This document shows, piece after piece, positions 9,458 to 17,788 of a stretch of 64,000 nt of DNA. How positions within the stretch are numbered: position 1 is the stretch's first letter; every line of letters begins with the position of its first letter. The position numbers and the translations under genes are program-made. Under the pieces are notes generated by a model. It was not told the DNA's origin, did no database searches, and worked only from the letters and a program-made list of their open reading frames with translations. Source of the stretch: RGIG3178 sp963674495. GTDB lineage: Bacteria > Bacillota > Clostridia > Christensenellales > QAND01. The stretch is from positions 868,001-932,000 of the forward strand of contig CAXXLG010000002.1 in NCBI GenBank assembly GCA_963674495.2, in the 5' to 3' direction.

Positions 9458-10159
9458 TTATTCTGGGTAAAACGGGCAGTAATTGCGGATGCATTCGGCG
9501 TTTTGCCGATGGAATATACAGTGAAAATCATTTTGAAGCGGCATGGTAACGCCGAAATGTTCGGCGGTGAACTTTGCCGCTTCCACGATGCAAAGGTATG
9601 TCATGCGCTTGCAGCAGCGTGGGCCGCCGACATCGGCGAGGGTTTGCAGACACTGCGCGGTGATTGCGTTGCAAAGCCGCCATGGCTCAATACTGTACGG
9701 CGTAGCACCGGTGAGCACGCTGATGTACACGCCGGTGCTGATGGCAGCACCGCAGGCGCCCCAATAGCCGCACGTGCCGCCGGGAACGGCGCATCCCCGC
9801 GCGATGAGTTCATCAAGAGCCGCTGTAAGATCGATATCGCCGGTGATGTGGTGGTAGGCGCATAGAAGCGCCGCACCCGCGATATAGTGGTGCTCGGGGC
9901 CGTGTATATGCACAGAAGGATGACGCATGATGGATTCGGCGATTGTAAGCGGATTGGTACCGTGCATCGATTGGCATAGCGCGGGGACAATGGACGCCGC
10001 CCCCTTTTGATGGCAGGCGTCGCAAACATAATGCCCATTTTCGCACATGGAAAGACTATGTTGCGTTTGGCCGCACAGCGCGCATGACATGGGCTCTGCC
10101 TGTGTGAAATAAACCAACCGCGCGCCGCAAATCAGACATCCGTGCATCTGTTCAGACAT
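9458..10159 (-). CDS. DUF5714 domain protein
   Basis: A 233-residue cytoplasmic protein whose N-terminus carries several Cys pairs (CLICG, CALCG, CENGH, CDACH), forming one or two probable zinc-ribbon knuckles. A Gly/Cys-rich alpha-helical domain with GGTCGYWGACGAAISTG follows. I associate this arrangement with DUF5714 proteins of anaerobic bacteria and archaea, whose biochemical role is not established. The ATG nine codons inside the longest frame is chosen because GGAGGTG sits five bases upstream of it. Its stop codon is one base from the stop of the convergent P-type ATPase, so the two transcripts probably overlap at their 3' ends; no terminator separates them. Confidence 0.75.
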   Translation of the reverse strand: MSEQMHGCLICGARLVYFTQAEPMSCALCGQTQHSLSMCENGHYVCDACHQKGAASIVPALCQSMHGTNPLTIAESIMRHPSVHIHGPEHHYIAGAALLCAYHHITGDIDLTAALDELIARGCAVPGGTCGYWGACGAAISTGVYISVLTGATPYSIEPWRLCNAITAQCLQTLADVGGPRCCKRMTYLCIVEAAKFTAEHFGVTMPLQNDFHCIFHRQNAECIRNYCPFYPE

Positions 10160-10191
10160 CGAAACACCTCCATGGATCCACAACAAACGAG

Positions 10192-10219
10192 AAAGCCACG
10201 GCCAAATAGGCCGGGCTTT
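10192..10219 (-). terminator. hairpin terminator below the CorA-type gene
   Basis: AAAGCC/GGCTTT and GGCC/GGCC arms with a small bulge around AAATA, T-rich on both sides. It lies immediately downstream of the CorA-type gene on the minus strand, before the DUF5714 gene. Confidence 0.6.
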
Positions 10220-10252
10220 TCTTTGTTGGATCGGGCATTGTTCATCTATATA

Positions 10253-11164
10253 TTACCAATAATTCTTTTTCTTGAATATGCTCATACAGATAGCCGCGAC
10301 CAACACGCACAGTATAATCACGAACGGGTATCCGAGCTGCCATTTGAGCTCCGGCATGTAGACGAAGTTCATGCCATACCAACCCACGATCAGCGTCAGC
10401 GGCAAAAAGATGGCTGTCACAACGGTGAGTATGCGCATGATCTGGTTTTGTTTGATGTCGATGATGGATTGATAGACCTCCTGTACCTGCATGGAATAAT
10501 CCCGAAGGATGGTCACCTCGCTTAAAAGGCGGGACAGACGCTCGGTAAACATCTTGAACATACCGATGACGTGTTTGGAGAACAGCGCATCGAAATCCAT
10601 CTGCAGGCTTTGTCCGACGTCCATCATCTGTGTATAGTACCGGTGGTATTCGGAAAGCTCTTTGCGAATGGGGATCATCTTTCGGTTAAAATTCTCCACG
10701 TCATCGTTGAGGATGGCCTCCTCAAGATTACTTACGCGGCTTTCAAGAACCTCAAGATACCGCAGGTCATTGGCTATGAGCTGCTCGATAAAGTGAACGA
10801 ATAGCCGACCGATGGATATGGATTTTTCCGTGGCGATGTAGACTCTGGTGGCAATCTCTTGCGCTGTTTGGTCATCGTCGATGAGGAACAGCTGGTTCCT
10901 TGTGATGTAGCAGGCAAAGTGATCGCGCTTTTTATAAGCGTTTTTGATGGGTATGGAAAACGTGCCGAACAATCCGTCCTGATACGGCTCCATCTTGCAC
11001 ACGAAGCTGTTTTCATACGCTGTGGTCGGCGTCGGGTTAAGATTGTTGTCTGCCATCCATTGCACCCATTGGGCAACGGTCAGCATGGCGACGAGGTTAT
11101 CCGAGGGATCGCCTTGCTTGAATGCGGGCATTTCAACGAGCTTGTTTGTCAATTTGTAGAACAT
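10253..11164 (-). CDS. CorA-family divalent metal transporter
   Basis: A 303-residue CorA-type channel. The N-terminal two thirds form the cytoplasmic alpha/beta and long-helix funnel. Two C-terminal membrane helices follow, the first ending in the family signature YGMNF (GMN motif) at about residue 270 and the second near 285-300. The basic tail KKKNYW after the last helix matches the CorA topology. Homologues move Mg2+, Co2+ or other divalent ions through a pentamer. The ATG chosen has only a weak GGTTGAG site; a TTG four codons upstream is an alternative. Together with the MgtA-like ATPase about 0.8 kb away, it suggests a local magnesium-uptake neighbourhood, although the genes are on opposite strands. 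Confidence 0.88.
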   Translation of the reverse strand: MFYKLTNKLVEMPAFKQGDPSDNLVAMLTVAQWVQWMADNNLNPTPTTAYENSFVCKMEPYQDGLFGTFSIPIKNAYKKRDHFACYITRNQLFLIDDDQTAQEIATRVYIATEKSISIGRLFVHFIEQLIANDLRYLEVLESRVSNLEEAILNDDVENFNRKMIPIRKELSEYHRYYTQMMDVGQSLQMDFDALFSKHVIGMFKMFTERLSRLLSEVTILRDYSMQVQEVYQSIIDIKQNQIMRILTVVTAIFLPLTLIVGWYGMNFVYMPELKWQLGYPFVIILCVLVAAICMSIFKKKNYW

Positions 11165-11214
11165 GCGCTCAACCAACCGATTCTATGAATTTGATTTTAT
11201 GATAACACAGGTTG

Positions 11215-11265
11215 AAAAAAAACCATAGTAAACGACAAAAAGAGCTGAGCAAAAGCGTCGTTTAC
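11215..11265 (-). terminator. possible terminator of the WYL regulator gene
   Basis: Perfect 9-base arms GTAAACGAC/GTCGTTTAC separated by 20 bases and followed on the minus strand by a run of eight T within five bases. The right arm overlaps the WYL gene stop codon. The large loop makes this less certain than the other terminators here. Confidence 0.4.
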
Positions 11266-12266
11266 AGGTGTACGCTGTATTTCTCTGCCAAATCTAGTAT
11301 ATCCGCCCGGATGGTCTCGCGCAGGCTTTGGGGCTCGATCACTTCGCAAACGGGTGCGAACTGCAGCGCAAAAAAGCGCATGCCCTGCGGTACAGCCTGG
11401 ATCACGACCTCCATGGTGTCTTCGTTAAGCTGGGTCATCACGGCGGCGTCGCCAAAAGCGTCCAAGACATCGCCCGCGCAGGCGCGGTTCATTCTAAGCA
11501 CGATGCGCTCTGCCTTGCCGCCGAACATGAAGTTGTGCTCGGCAGCGTACTTTGCGATGTTCAGTCCATGCTCACATCCCGGCATATCGCATAGCGCGCG
11601 GGCCGGCGCGTCTTGCAGTTCAATGTCCGTCATCCTGTCGATACGGATGTGCCTTACGTCGTCATACCCCTCATAGCAGGCAATCAGATAATATTGACCG
11701 TTGGCGCACACGATGGCGAACGGGCTGACGATATCCTTATGGGAACGGATGGGATGAAGCGCACCGTCCTCCGCGGGACGGTTGTACTGGAACGCAACCT
11801 GCTGATTTTGGGCGATTGCATCGCTTATGATCTCAAGGTTATAGAAAAACTCGTGGTTGCGCTGGTGATGCCATTCGTTCAGGCGGTGCACATGCGGTAC
11901 TTTTTGGCGAAAATGCCGGTTTGACAGGTTGCCCAGTTTTTCGATCATCTGTTTTGCATTGCCTTGGGGGATAAAACGGGAGGTTAGAACGCTGTCGATC
12001 AACACCAAAAGCTCCGTGTCGTCGAACGCACGCTCGCGCAGATAGGCTCCCCGGCCACTCTCCTCATGGGTACAGATGTCATAGCCCAATTCGCAAAGGA
12101 GCGATATGTTGCGACTGACGGCATTGCGACCCGCCAGGATGCCGTAGTCCTCCTCCAACCTTTTGATGATATCGGTCTGCGTAAGCGGATGGTCGTAGTC
12201 CGAAAGATCCTGAAGGATCTTTAAGATGCAGATTATCATCGCTTTTTTTCCGCCGATGGGTACCAT
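11262..12266 (-). CDS. HTH and WYL-domain transcriptional regulator
   Basis: A 334-residue regulator. Residues about 8-70 form a winged helix-turn-helix (PLTQTDIIKRLEEDYGI, then NAVSRNISLLCELGYDI). A WYL domain follows at about 150-240 (SPFAIVCANGQYYLIACYEG, then RHIRIDRMTDIEL, where YYL stands in the WYL position). A WCX-like C-terminal domain at about 255-330 completes it. WYL proteins usually sense a small molecule or nucleic acid and repress or activate neighbouring genes. It lies downstream of, and on the same strand as, the arabinose operon, but a terminator and about 160 bases separate them, so control of that operon is only a possibility. The start is the ATG after CGGGGTGATTCC. Confidence 0.85.
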   Translation of the reverse strand: MVPIGGKKAMIICILKILQDLSDYDHPLTQTDIIKRLEEDYGILAGRNAVSRNISLLCELGYDICTHEESGRGAYLRERAFDDTELLVLIDSVLTSRFIPQGNAKQMIEKLGNLSNRHFRQKVPHVHRLNEWHHQRNHEFFYNLEIISDAIAQNQQVAFQYNRPAEDGALHPIRSHKDIVSPFAIVCANGQYYLIACYEGYDDVRHIRIDRMTDIELQDAPARALCDMPGCEHGLNIAKYAAEHNFMFGGKAERIVLRMNRACAGDVLDAFGDAAVMTQLNEDTMEVVIQAVPQGMRFFALQFAPVCEVIEPQSLRETIRADILDLAEKYSVHL

Positions 12267-12376
12267 GGAATCACCCCGATTGTTTAACGGCAGTAAAACC
12301 GTTTTCTTTTATTGTATGGATAGATCATCGTTTTTGCAAGGTATGATTGGATACGTCTTTCACTTGGGTGTACAAT

Positions 12377-12408
12377 AAAACAAACCCCTTTGAGTAGGGG
12401 TTTGTTTT
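12377..12408 (-). terminator. rho-independent terminator of the arabinose operon
   Basis: AAAACAAACCCC, loop TTTGAGTA, GGGGTTTGTTTT: a near-perfect stem with a T-run on both strands, just beyond the stop of the isomerase gene. Confidence 0.85.
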
Positions 12409-12427
12409 GATACGCGTTGATGGGGAA

Positions 12428-13909
12428 TCATGCAAACGGATTTTCGTCCTTATACAGCATCCCCTTGGGCTGGTTGAAGGAGATGTCGCAAACGCCCAGA
12501 TATTCAAAGACGGTGTGCAGCGCTTTGCCCACGTGCCCGAATGCGACGGCGCCGTGGTGCGGGAAACGTTTTTGAATCAGCACATGACGGTAAAACCGCG
12601 CCATCTCGGGTATGGCGAACACGCCGATGCCGCCGAAAGAGCGCGTCGGGGTGGGCAATACTTCGCCTTGGGCGATGTAGGCGTTGAGCGACGTATCCGC
12701 GCCGCTCTGTAGACGGAAGAACGTGATGGGGCCGGGCGCGATGTCGCCTTCCATGGTGCCGCGCGTAATGTCCGGCTCGCCCTCCTTTTCCAAAAGCCTG
12801 TTCTGAATCAACTGGAATTTCAACGCCCCCTTGGACAACCGGCATATCGGTGTGTTGCCGCAGTGGAAGCCCATGAACGTATCGTTTAGCGCGTGTTGGT
12901 GGGTGCCTTTGATATTTGCTTCGTACATATCGGCGGGCACGGTGTTGTTGATGTCCAACAGCGTAACGGGCTCATTGGTTATGCAGGCCCCGATGTATTC
13001 GGACAACGCGCCGTAGATGTCAACTTCGCATGCCACCGGGATTCCCTGCGACGCCAGACGGCTGTTGATGTAGCACGGTTCAAAGCCGAACTGCGAGGGG
13101 AAGGCTGGCCAGCATTTGTTGGCGAACACCACATAATCCCTGGCGCCCCGGTTGCTTTTGGCCCAGTCCAACAGCGTCAGTTCGTATTGGGCCAACTGGG
13201 GCAACAGATCGGGATAAACGGTGTGATCGCCCAGTTCCCGCTGCATGTCCAAAACCAGGGCATCGATCCGTTCGTCTTCCTCGTGTTCGCGGAACGACAC
13301 CAGAAGATCCAGTTCGGAATTCTCCTGGATCTCGATGCCCATGTCATACAAAGCCTTGATGGGCGCGTTGCACGCGAAGAAATCCTGTGGCCGCGGGCCG
13401 AACGTAATGATTTTGAGGGATTTTAAGCCCAAAATGGCACGGGCCACGGGCATGAAATCCGACATCATATGGGCGATATCGTCCGCGGTGCCGACGGGGT
13501 ATTCGGGGATAACAGCCTTGATGTTGCGAAGGTTCAGATTGTACGAGCAGTTGAGCATGCCGCAGTACGCATCGCCCCGTCCGCCAAAAAGATCCTCTCC
13601 GGTTTCCTCCGCTGCGGCGGCGTACATCACGGGACCGTCGAAGAATTGGGCGATGAGCGTTTCCGGCGTTTCGGGACCGAAATTGCCAAGAAACACGATC
13701 AGCGCGTTGCAGCCTGCAGCCTGCACTTCCGCAACCGCCTTTTTGGCATCGTCCTCGCTCTCCACGATGGTCTTCGCTTCATAGATGCTGCCGCCCATCG
13801 ATTTATAGGCTGCAACGATCGCCTCGCGCCGCCTTTCGGAGAGGGAAATGATAAAGCAGTCACGGCTTACGGCTACGATGCCCAGTTTGACTTCGGGTAT
13901 GTTTTTCAT
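12428..13909 (-). CDS. L-fucose/L-arabinose isomerase family protein
   Basis: A 493-residue sugar isomerase of the FucI/AraA superfamily, last in an operon with ribulokinase and ribulose-phosphate epimerase. Context therefore assigns it the aldose-ketose step L-arabinose to L-ribulose. The N-terminal Rossmann-like domain includes LGNFGPETPETLIAQFFDGP. The middle part has FANKCWPAFPSQFGF and CEVDIYGALSEYIG with a probable metal-ligand Glu and Asp, and later MGFHCGNTP and EGDIAPGPITFFRLQ. It is closer in appearance to the broad fucose/arabinose isomerase family than to E. coli AraA, which I do not recognise elsewhere in the window. The start follows AAAGGAGAAACC; 12 upstream in-frame codons are rejected. 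L-fucose or another pentose is a possible alternative substrate. Confidence 0.85.
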   Translation of the reverse strand: MKNIPEVKLGIVAVSRDCFIISLSERRREAIVAAYKSMGGSIYEAKTIVESEDDAKKAVAEVQAAGCNALIVFLGNFGPETPETLIAQFFDGPVMYAAAAEETGEDLFGGRGDAYCGMLNCSYNLNLRNIKAVIPEYPVGTADDIAHMMSDFMPVARAILGLKSLKIITFGPRPQDFFACNAPIKALYDMGIEIQENSELDLLVSFREHEEDERIDALVLDMQRELGDHTVYPDLLPQLAQYELTLLDWAKSNRGARDYVVFANKCWPAFPSQFGFEPCYINSRLASQGIPVACEVDIYGALSEYIGACITNEPVTLLDINNTVPADMYEANIKGTHQHALNDTFMGFHCGNTPICRLSKGALKFQLIQNRLLEKEGEPDITRGTMEGDIAPGPITFFRLQSGADTSLNAYIAQGEVLPTPTRSFGGIGVFAIPEMARFYRHVLIQKRFPHHGAVAFGHVGKALHTVFEYLGVCDISFNQPKGMLYKDENPFA

Positions 13910-13954
13910 TGGTTTCTCCTTTGTGAAAGATAGTATCGTATCCATACGGCATGT

Positions 13955-14647
13955 CTACTGCCCGTAATAGGCGTTGGGCCCATGCTTGCGCTCAAAATGC
14001 TTGCGCGCCAGCGCTTCGTTCATAACGGGAGCCTCCTTGGCAAGCACCACCGTGTGCCATGCCATCATGGCTACCGCTTCGAGCACCTTTGCGTTGTGCA
14101 CCGCCTCCCCGAGATTTTGTCCCCAGGCGAATGGCCCATGAGCCTTGACCAGTACGGCGGGGACATCCATGGGATCAAGCCCGGTTGAATGGAAACGCTC
14201 AACGATCGTGTCGCCGGTGTGCGTTTCGTAATCGTGTTCGATTTCATCCTGTGTCATATCCCGTGTACAGGGGACGTTCTTTGAAAAGTAATCTGCCTGC
14301 GTCGTGCCCAGGATGGGAATGTCCGATCCGGCCTGCGCCCAAATCGTTGCCCAGGTGGAATGCGTGTGCACGATGCCGCCGATGTGCAAAAATGCACGGT
14401 ACAGCGCGAGGTGCGTGGCCGTATCCGAAGAAGGTTTCAGGTCTCCCTCTATAATTTTTCCATTCAAATCCACCACCACCATATCGTCGGGCCTCATCGC
14501 TTGATAGGAAACACCGGACGGTTTGATGACCACCAAACGCCTGTCCCGATCGATGCCGGATACGTTGCCCCAGGTGAATAGCACAAGGTCCAGCTTTGGC
14601 AACTGCCTGTTCGCTTCCCATACATCGCGTTTGAGTTCTTCGAGCAA
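13955..14647 (-). CDS. araD: L-ribulose-5-phosphate 4-epimerase
   Basis: Class II aldolase/epimerase fold, 230 residues, converting L-ribulose 5-phosphate to D-xylulose 5-phosphate in the cytoplasm. Recognisable segments are LEELKRDVWEANRQLPKLD at the N-terminus, LFTWGNVSGID, VIKPSGVSY, the zinc-ligand pair GGIVHTHS, and DVPAVLVKAHGPFAWG with a further His. The start is TTG: GGGAGGTG lies six bases upstream, whereas the in-frame ATG upstream overlaps that Shine-Dalgarno site. Starting at TTG also gives the same N-terminus as E. coli AraD (MLEDLK). It sits between the kinase and isomerase genes with gaps of about 40 bases, so it is cotranscribed with them. Confidence 0.93.
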   Translation of the reverse strand: MLEELKRDVWEANRQLPKLDLVLFTWGNVSGIDRDRRLVVIKPSGVSYQAMRPDDMVVVDLNGKIIEGDLKPSSDTATHLALYRAFLHIGGIVHTHSTWATIWAQAGSDIPILGTTQADYFSKNVPCTRDMTQDEIEHDYETHTGDTIVERFHSTGLDPMDVPAVLVKAHGPFAWGQNLGEAVHNAKVLEAVAMMAWHTVVLAKEAPVMNEALARKHFERKHGPNAYYGQ

Positions 14648-14688
14648 TGGAACACCTCCCATGTATTGGATGCAACCGCTTTTCCTAT

Positions 14689-16350
14689 TTAAAATGCCTT
14701 TTTGAGGGCTTTAAGCCGCTTCATCACGTCGTTATCGCCGCGTCCGAAATAGTCGTGCAGCGTCTTGTATTCGGCGTATAATTTGTCGTAGACCGCCACG
14801 TTATCCGCTTTGGGCCTGTAGACGTCCTTGCTGGTTTTGGCCATCCTTTTCGCTGCCTCATTTACGTTGGCGTATCCGCCCGCCTCTTCGCCCGCGGCAA
14901 CGCCGGCAAAGATGGCGCTACCAAGCGCCGGCCCCTGCTCGGATGCCACCACCCCGACCGGCATGCCCAGTACATCCGCGTAGATCTGCATCATCAGCGG
15001 GTTCTTTTGGCTGATGCCGCCGGCCGCATAGAATTCGTCCACCGGCACACCGTATTCGTTGAAATTCTCCACGATCATGCGTGTGCCGAATGCGGTGGAT
15101 TCAATCAATGCACGGTAGATCTCTTCCGGCTTTGTCAGAAGCGTCATCCCAATGAGAAGCCCGGTCAAATCCACATCCACCAGCACCGAACGGTTGCCGT
15201 TCCACCAGTCAAGCGCGATCAGCCCGCTCTCACCGGGCCGAAGATTCGCCGACCGATCCGTCAGATAGCCATGCAGGCTCTGTCCCGCTGCCGAAGCCCG
15301 CTGAGCATATTCATGGGAACAGCAGTTTTGCACAAACCATGCAAAGCCGTCCCCTACGCAGGATTGCCCGGCTTCGTAGCCGAAAAGTCCCGGAAGTATA
15401 CCGTCCTCCACTACGCCGCACATGCCGGGCACCAGTTTTTCCGCGGTGCCCAGTACCATATGACAGGTGGATGTGCCCATGATGGCCAGCATTTTGCCAA
15501 CGTCCTGTATGCCCGCCGCAGGCACACACACATGGGCGTCCACGTTGCCAACGGACACGGCGGTACCCTCCAACAGTCCAGTAAGCTGTGCTGCTTGCTT
15601 TGTGAGACGTCCGGCCCGAAGCCCGATTGGCGTGATGTCCGTATTCAGTTTATCCATGACAACGTTTTCAAGCCGCGGATCAAGCGCCGCAAAAAAGTGC
15701 TTGTCGGGATAGCCGGTACGTTTGTTCCAGATGCCCTTGTACCCCGCGGTGCAGGAGTTGCGGACCAGTTTTCCGCACAGCTGCCATACGATCCAGTCCG
15801 CCGCTTCGACCCATTGATCCGTGGCCGCGTAGACCTGTGGCGCTTCGTCCAGCACCTGCCAGAGCTTGGGTATGCTCCATTCCGAGGAAATCTTTCCGCC
15901 ATAGTTTTTAAGCCACGCTTCACCCCGTTGCTGAGCGACATCGTTGAGCCGATTTGCCTTGTCCTGCGCCGCGTGGTGTTTCCACAGCTTCACATAGGCA
16001 TGCGGTTCATGATTGAATGCGTCCAGAAAGCACAGCGGCGTACCGTCGTTTTTCACCGGCATCGGAGAGCTGGCCGTGAAATCCGTGCCCACGCCGATGA
16101 CATTTCCCTTATCGGTATTTGCACGCTTTAATAGCGTAGGGATGGTTTCCCTCAATACGTTCAGATAATCCAACGGATGCTGGAGCGCCCAATCGGGCGG
16201 CAGCTTTGTGCCGTCCCACAGCGTTTCGTCCATGACCGCATGCGTGTACGTATGTTCCGCCGATGCGACCATTTCGCCTGTTTTCACGTTCACCAGCACC
16301 GCGCGTCCCGATAATGTGCCGTAATCAATGCCAATCACATATTTGTACAT
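14689..16350 (-). CDS. araB: L-ribulokinase
   Basis: A 553-residue FGGY kinase that phosphorylates L-ribulose with ATP. The N-terminus VIGIDYGTLSGRAVLV is the AraB version of the phosphate-1 loop. TDFTASSPMPV, NHEPHAYVKLWKHH and EWSIPKLWQ are typical AraB segments. The C-terminal lobe has SVGNVDAHVCVPAAG with the catalytic Asp, MGTSTCHMVL and AAGGISQKNPLMMQIYADV. The ATG beginning MYKYVIGIDYG is chosen because family similarity starts there and GGAGG lies ten bases upstream; 81 in-frame codons further upstream are intergenic in character. It is the first gene of the araB-araD-isomerase operon. No arabinose transporter or AraR-type regulator is visible next to it. Confidence 0.93.
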   Translation of the reverse strand: MYKYVIGIDYGTLSGRAVLVNVKTGEMVASAEHTYTHAVMDETLWDGTKLPPDWALQHPLDYLNVLRETIPTLLKRANTDKGNVIGVGTDFTASSPMPVKNDGTPLCFLDAFNHEPHAYVKLWKHHAAQDKANRLNDVAQQRGEAWLKNYGGKISSEWSIPKLWQVLDEAPQVYAATDQWVEAADWIVWQLCGKLVRNSCTAGYKGIWNKRTGYPDKHFFAALDPRLENVVMDKLNTDITPIGLRAGRLTKQAAQLTGLLEGTAVSVGNVDAHVCVPAAGIQDVGKMLAIMGTSTCHMVLGTAEKLVPGMCGVVEDGILPGLFGYEAGQSCVGDGFAWFVQNCCSHEYAQRASAAGQSLHGYLTDRSANLRPGESGLIALDWWNGNRSVLVDVDLTGLLIGMTLLTKPEEIYRALIESTAFGTRMIVENFNEYGVPVDEFYAAGGISQKNPLMMQIYADVLGMPVGVVASEQGPALGSAIFAGVAAGEEAGGYANVNEAAKRMAKTSKDVYRPKADNVAVYDKLYAEYKTLHDYFGRGDNDVMKRLKALKKAF

Positions 16351-16807
16351 CCAACATCGGCCTCCAATCATATAATTGCCGCGGTTGACTCTACCTCTCA
16401 ATGTAAACGAAAAACGATGTGCATTCAACCCATACGGCTGAATAAAAGAAAAAAAGGCTTTTTCAGCGCAGGATAAAAGCTGGCTTAAGGTTGTCGTGTC
16501 GTGATATGATGGGAATGACGAACGATACGTTGGCAATGATATGCCATTTGCTCCATGGAAGTCATGGCGGGGCGGCATGGACATAATGGTCAAGGAGCTC
16601 GCTGTTCTTTGATCCGGGTATAAGCGTGGGATGGCTCGTACGGCGAGACAGAACCCATACTGTGAAAAGACGATTGAATTTGTTCCATGTGATGCGGAAA
16701 TGGAACGAGATAAAAAATTTCAATAGATTCAGCCACGGCCTGCAACGCAAAGGATGCGCTGTGCCTTTGCCGTATACCCGTTTGGCCTATGAAAAGAGGG
16801 TGAACGC
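16351..16807. other. intergenic region between divergent ara and gcv operons
   Basis: No gene is supported here. It must contain both promoters. A short inverted repeat, TGGCA-ATGATA-TGCCA at 16531-16546, is a plausible operator but cannot be assigned to either operon. I looked for glycine-riboswitch core sequences upstream of the gcv operon and found none. Confidence 0.5.
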
Positions 16808-17788
16808 ATGAAAAAAACCAGTATCGTGTTGGGCGGAGGCTTCGATCCGTATATGAACCTGGCCCTTGAGGAGCTGCTGCTTCAAAACGTTGAGGACGAC
16901 GAGGTGATGCTATACCTGTGGCAGAACCAGCGCACTGTGGTCATTGGCAGAAACCAGAACGCATGGAAGGAATGCCATCTTGAAATGTTGGAGCGAGATG
17001 GTGGTAAGCTGGCCCGACGCCTGTCCGGCGGCGGCGCCGTATATCATGACTTGGGCAATCTCAATTTTACTTTTTTGGTGCCAAAGGCGGACTACGATCT
17101 GCACCGCCAACTGGGCGTTATCCTGTCCGCCGCCCGCACGATCGGCATCGACGCTGTGTTCAGCGGGCGCAATGATATACTGGCAAATGGACGCAAGTTC
17201 TCGGGTAACGCGTTCTATCATGGGAAACGTGCCTCTTACCATCACGGGACGATATTGGTGGATGTGGACATGGGCGTGATGCAACATTATCTGAACGTGC
17301 CCAAGCAAAAGATGGCGTCCAAGGGCGTGGACTCGGTCAAATCACGCGTAATCAATTTGAAAGAAATCGTACCGTCCCTCACCATTGAGGGGTTTAAAGA
17401 TGCCATGCAACGCTCGTTTATACGCGAATACGGGGGAAAGGGGGACGGACTGGATACGAAGAAATTTTTCAATAGCGCCGATTTTATGCCGCTGCATGAA
17501 AAATACCAGAGTTGGGAATGGCGCATCGGAAAGAGCCCCGACTTTGACATTTCCTATCAAACGCGCTTTCCTTGGGGAGGTGTACAGCTGGGCCTGATGG
17601 TGCAAGGCGGGTTTGTGAAGAAGAGCAAGATATATTCCGATGCGATGGACGCAGATCTCGTTGAACGGATGGCGGAATGTCTCGTCGGCGTACCGTACAG
17701 CCGCGCAAGTATGGCCAAGGCGCTATCCGGTCTTGCGGATGAAGCGCACGAAGCGGCGGACGTTGCCGCCTGGGTTGGGAAAGTATAG
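16808..17788 (+). CDS. lplA: lipoate-protein ligase
   Basis: A 326-residue ligase that activates free lipoate with ATP and attaches it to lipoyl domains, here presumably the GcvH protein encoded two genes downstream. It contains the LplA/LipB-fold signatures NLALEELLL, VVIGRNQNAW, RRLSGGGAVYHDLGNLNFTF, NDILANGRKFSGNAFYH and the conserved lysine region VKSRVINLK. A C-terminal accessory domain of about 80 residues is present, as in bacterial LplA. The start follows AAAAGAGGGTG. It is the first gene of the glycine-cleavage operon and abuts gcvT directly. No lipA or lipB is in the window, so the operon may depend on scavenged lipoate (inference). Confidence 0.93.
   Translation: MKKTSIVLGGGFDPYMNLALEELLLQNVEDDEVMLYLWQNQRTVVIGRNQNAWKECHLEMLERDGGKLARRLSGGGAVYHDLGNLNFTFLVPKADYDLHRQLGVILSAARTIGIDAVFSGRNDILANGRKFSGNAFYHGKRASYHHGTILVDVDMGVMQHYLNVPKQKMASKGVDSVKSRVINLKEIVPSLTIEGFKDAMQRSFIREYGGKGDGLDTKKFFNSADFMPLHEKYQSWEWRIGKSPDFDISYQTRFPWGGVQLGLMVQGGFVKKSKIYSDAMDADLVERMAECLVGVPYSRASMAKALSGLADEAHEAADVAAWVGKV

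Noticed and set aside
16351..16807. Glycine riboswitch upstream of the glycine-cleavage operon
   Set aside because: I looked for the conserved aptamer core segments and saw none; the region only has a short inverted repeat.
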